54,004 bases of DNA, from assembly GCF_900184965.1 (NCBI RefSeq), contig NZ_FXYA01000003.1, forward strand, positions 1 through 54,004. Reading direction: 5' to 3'. Of the stretch, positions 52,112 through 54,004 are shown in pieces; the first letter of the stretch is position 1; every line of letters begins with the position of its first letter. The translations under genes were made by a program, and so were the position numbers. The DNA comes from Akkermansia muciniphila. Lineage in GTDB: Bacteria; Verrucomicrobiota; Verrucomicrobiia; Verrucomicrobiales; Akkermansiaceae. The notes beneath the pieces are model-generated. The model did not search any database and had not been told where the DNA came from. It worked only from the letters and a program-made list of their open reading frames with translations.

Positions 52112-54004
52112 ATGACTTTCCTTTATCCCAACGTTCTGTACGCGCTCATTCTCCCTGCCCTGCTCGCGGCGGCGGCCTGGTGGCTGTGGCGCCGCCGTTC
52201 CAGAAAATGGGAAGTGCTCGTCTCTCCGGAATACCGGCGGGAACTGGTTCACGCTCCGGCCACCTGGCACCGGGTGCTCCCCGTCATCTTTGCCGTGCTG
52301 GCATCCATCTTCGCCATCCTCTCCATGGCGCGTCCGGTGGACGGCTACACGGAGGTAAAGGAAATTCCCAAATCGCGCAACATCCTCATTGCTATTGACT
52401 GCTCCCGCTCCATGCTCAGCAAGGATGCCTCCCCGACCCGCCTGGGAAGAGCGAAAACCGCCGCTTACGACCTGCTGGACGCCCTGCCGGGGGACAACTT
52501 CGGCATCATCATCTTCTCCGGGGACGCCGTCCTGCTCATGCCCCTTACCCATGACCATAACGCATTAAAAGAAACCATTGAACAACTTCAATTCGGCTGG
52601 GTTTCCCAAGGGGGAACCAACCTGGAAAACGTCGTGCGCCTGGCCCTTCAAACTTTCAAGCGGGACAAGGAAGCGGACGCCAAAAACGCCCTCGTCATCC
52701 TCAGCGACGGGGAAGACACCGTCAACATCACCTATAAGACGGCGGAAGCCGCACGGCAGCACCAGCTTATCATCGTGACGGCGGGCATCGGCACAACCAT
52801 CGGCACCACTATCCCGGATGAACAATCCCCCTCCGGCCTGTACCGGGACCGTCGCGGCCAACACGTCGTCTCCAAGCTCAATCCGGAAAGCCTGCAATAC
52901 CTGGCCAGGCAAACGGAAGGCCAGTATGTCCAACTCTCCGACGGAGCGGCGCTGAACCGCTTCGTCAAGGACATCGCGGACCGGCTGGACGCCACGGAAG
53001 GCAGGGAAGAAGTGCGCCGCGTGCCGAATGACCGCTACATCATCTTTGCCGTTCCGGCCCTCATCTGCCTGATCCTCACCCTTCTGGCGGGAACACGCTG
53101 GCGCTCCTTCCGCCGTTCCGGGCGCCGCGGTATGACGGCTCTGGCTGTTGCGGCGTTGTTCTGCGCCGGACTGCTGGGACCGGAAGCGCGGGCGGACATG
53201 CACGCCCTGGACAATGTTACGGATTTGATCCGCACGGGAAAAACGGAAGAAGCCGTCAAGTACATTGATGAAATGCTCGCTGTCCCCGACCTGGCGGAAG
53301 AAACACGCCAGGCCCTGGAATTCGCCAAAGGATGCCTGGCACAAAAAGCTGATAACCCCAAGGAAGCCGCGGAGGCTTTCTCCCAGGCGCTTCTTTCTCC
53401 CAAACCCGCGCTCCAGGCGGATTCCCACTTCAACCTTGGCAACCTGGAAGCCGCCCAGGCCCGCAAAACCATGACCTTCTCCAAGCCGGAAGGGGAACAG
53501 CAGCAGGCCCGGCCCTCTTCCATTGACGACCAGATTAAGGAAATTGATGCCCGGCTGGCAAAAATACCCGTTGCGAAAAAACATGTTAAGGAAGCCGTCA
53601 AGCGCTTTGACGACGCGCTCTCCGCCTATGGTTCCCATGAAGGAGCAGCATCCAACAAAGAGGAAATGCTCCGTTATGATCAATCCCTGGACGAATACCG
53701 CCGGCAGCTGGAAGAGTTAAAGAAGAAATTGGAAGAAGAAAAGAAAAAACAACAGGACCAGAACAAGGACCAGAACAAGGACCAGAACAAGGACCAGAAC
53801 AAGGACCAGAACAAGGACCAGAACAAGGACCAGAACAAGGACCAGAACAAGGACCAGAACAAGGACCAGAACAAGGACCAGAACAAGGACCAGAACAAGG
53901 ACCAGAACAAGGACCAGAACAAGGACCAGAACAAGGACCAGAACAAGGACCAGAACAAGGACCAGAACAAGGACCAGAACAAGGACCAGAACAAGGACCA
54001 GAAC
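52112..54004 (+). CDS. batB: BatB-BatC-like VWA/TPR fusion with a DQNK repeat tail (partial)
   Basis: At least 631 codons; it runs off the window. N-terminal membrane helices (about 6-26 and 53-72), a VWA domain with MIDAS IAIDCSRSMLSKD and LSDGEDT, a helix near 310-330 and another about 345-360 ending ARA, then TPR-like repeats (about 365-470) that in Bacteroides are a separate BatC protein. After a charged coiled coil (EEKKKQ) it enters a tract of DQNK repeats from residue 549. The end is not seen, so the length and any further domain are unknown. Stop of BatA and this start are 17 bases apart. Confidence 0.88.
   Translation, partial: MTFLYPNVLYALILPALLAAAAWWLWRRRSRKWEVLVSPEYRRELVHAPATWHRVLPVIFAVLASIFAILSMARPVDGYTEVKEIPKSRNILIAIDCSRSMLSKDASPTRLGRAKTAAYDLLDALPGDNFGIIIFSGDAVLLMPLTHDHNALKETIEQLQFGWVSQGGTNLENVVRLALQTFKRDKEADAKNALVILSDGEDTVNITYKTAEAARQHQLIIVTAGIGTTIGTTIPDEQSPSGLYRDRRGQHVVSKLNPESLQYLARQTEGQYVQLSDGAALNRFVKDIADRLDATEGREEVRRVPNDRYIIFAVPALICLILTLLAGTRWRSFRRSGRRGMTALAVAALFCAGLLGPEARADMHALDNVTDLIRTGKTEEAVKYIDEMLAVPDLAEETRQALEFAKGCLAQKADNPKEAAEAFSQALLSPKPALQADSHFNLGNLEAAQARKTMTFSKPEGEQQQARPSSIDDQIKEIDARLAKIPVAKKHVKEAVKRFDDALSAYGSHEGAASNKEEMLRYDQSLDEYRRQLEELKKKLEEEKKKQQDQNKDQNKDQNKDQNKDQNKDQNKDQNKDQNKDQNKDQNKDQNKDQNKDQNKDQNKDQNKDQNKDQNKDQNKDQNKDQNKDQN
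53756..54004 (+). repeat. Perfect 12-bp tandem repeat, at least 20.75 copies
   Basis: The unit GACCAGAACAAG (Asp-Gln-Asn-Lys) is repeated without a single base change to the end of the window. The unit length is a multiple of three, so copy-number changes keep the frame and only alter the length of the tail. Base-perfect copies point to recent expansion. Confidence 0.98.

Noticed and set aside
53680-53994. Minus-strand frame encoding repeated FWSL, and the repeat as a possible CRISPR array
   Set aside because: The frame is the complement of the DQNK coding repeat. The repeat has no spacers, so it is not a CRISPR array.

Overview
The window looks like a stretch of a Verrucomicrobia chromosome, most likely Akkermansia. 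This is inferred from gene content: a secreted GH20 hexosaminidase close to glucosamine-6-phosphate deaminase, an OSB-synthase-like MenC, a MoxR/Bat operon, FGE-like and kinase-like regulatory proteins, moderate-to-high GC, and mostly weak Shine-Dalgarno signals. There is no rRNA, no CRISPR array and no insertion sequence; one tRNA-Gly(GCC) is present.

Layout. 1-369: the tail of an upstream gene, a strong hairpin and a degenerate copy of that tail. 369-5943: a large AsmA-like envelope protein, a pirin, a DUF2062 membrane protein and a TlyA-type rRNA methyltransferase. 6040-8785: an accessory patch with a 406-residue HExxH protein, two tandem secreted paralogues and a decayed partial copy of the first gene. 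9065-17609: nagB, two RlmI-like methyltransferases, a probable small RNA, a KH-domain protein, an isolated phage-tail (nozzle-like) gene, an RmlD-like reductase and menC. 17876-24495: GH20 hexosaminidase, a lipoprotein, a MATE exporter, a cytoplasmic alpha-amylase and a YhcH protein.

24735-35060 is a coherent regulatory unit. It holds an AdhR/NmlR-like MerR regulator and two leftward operons: flavodoxin, ABM monooxygenase and CMD-cupin; and DUF3737, MalY-type lyase, DUF362, two aldo/keto reductases, alpha/beta hydrolase and metallophosphoesterase. Similar TTAgAGT-A-ACTATAA dyads precede all three transcription units, which suggests a response to reactive aldehydes, quinones or electrophiles. 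The first gene of the long operon is interrupted by a single in-frame TGA.

35676-36910 is a LexA-like S24 repressor divergent from a small single-pass membrane protein. The two promoters are near mirror images: each has an ACGAAAATCGT operator in its 16-base spacer, and each start codon lies 6 bases from the -10. This resembles the lexA/division-inhibitor pairs of other phyla and is my best candidate for an undescribed system. 38967-40891 encodes a small membrane peptide, an active trypsin-like protease without PDZ, and an overlapping PDZ pseudoprotease that has lost its catalytic His and Ser: a possible split HtrA.

40992-46639 holds a leftward operon (membrane protein, TPR protein, pseudokinase-FGE fusion, secreted protein) divergent from two coiled-coil tail-anchored proteins. 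46687-48441 is gatC-gatA. 48496-54004 is a MoxR-DUF58-DUF4381-BatA-BatB/C operon, running off the window inside a perfect 12-bp coding repeat.
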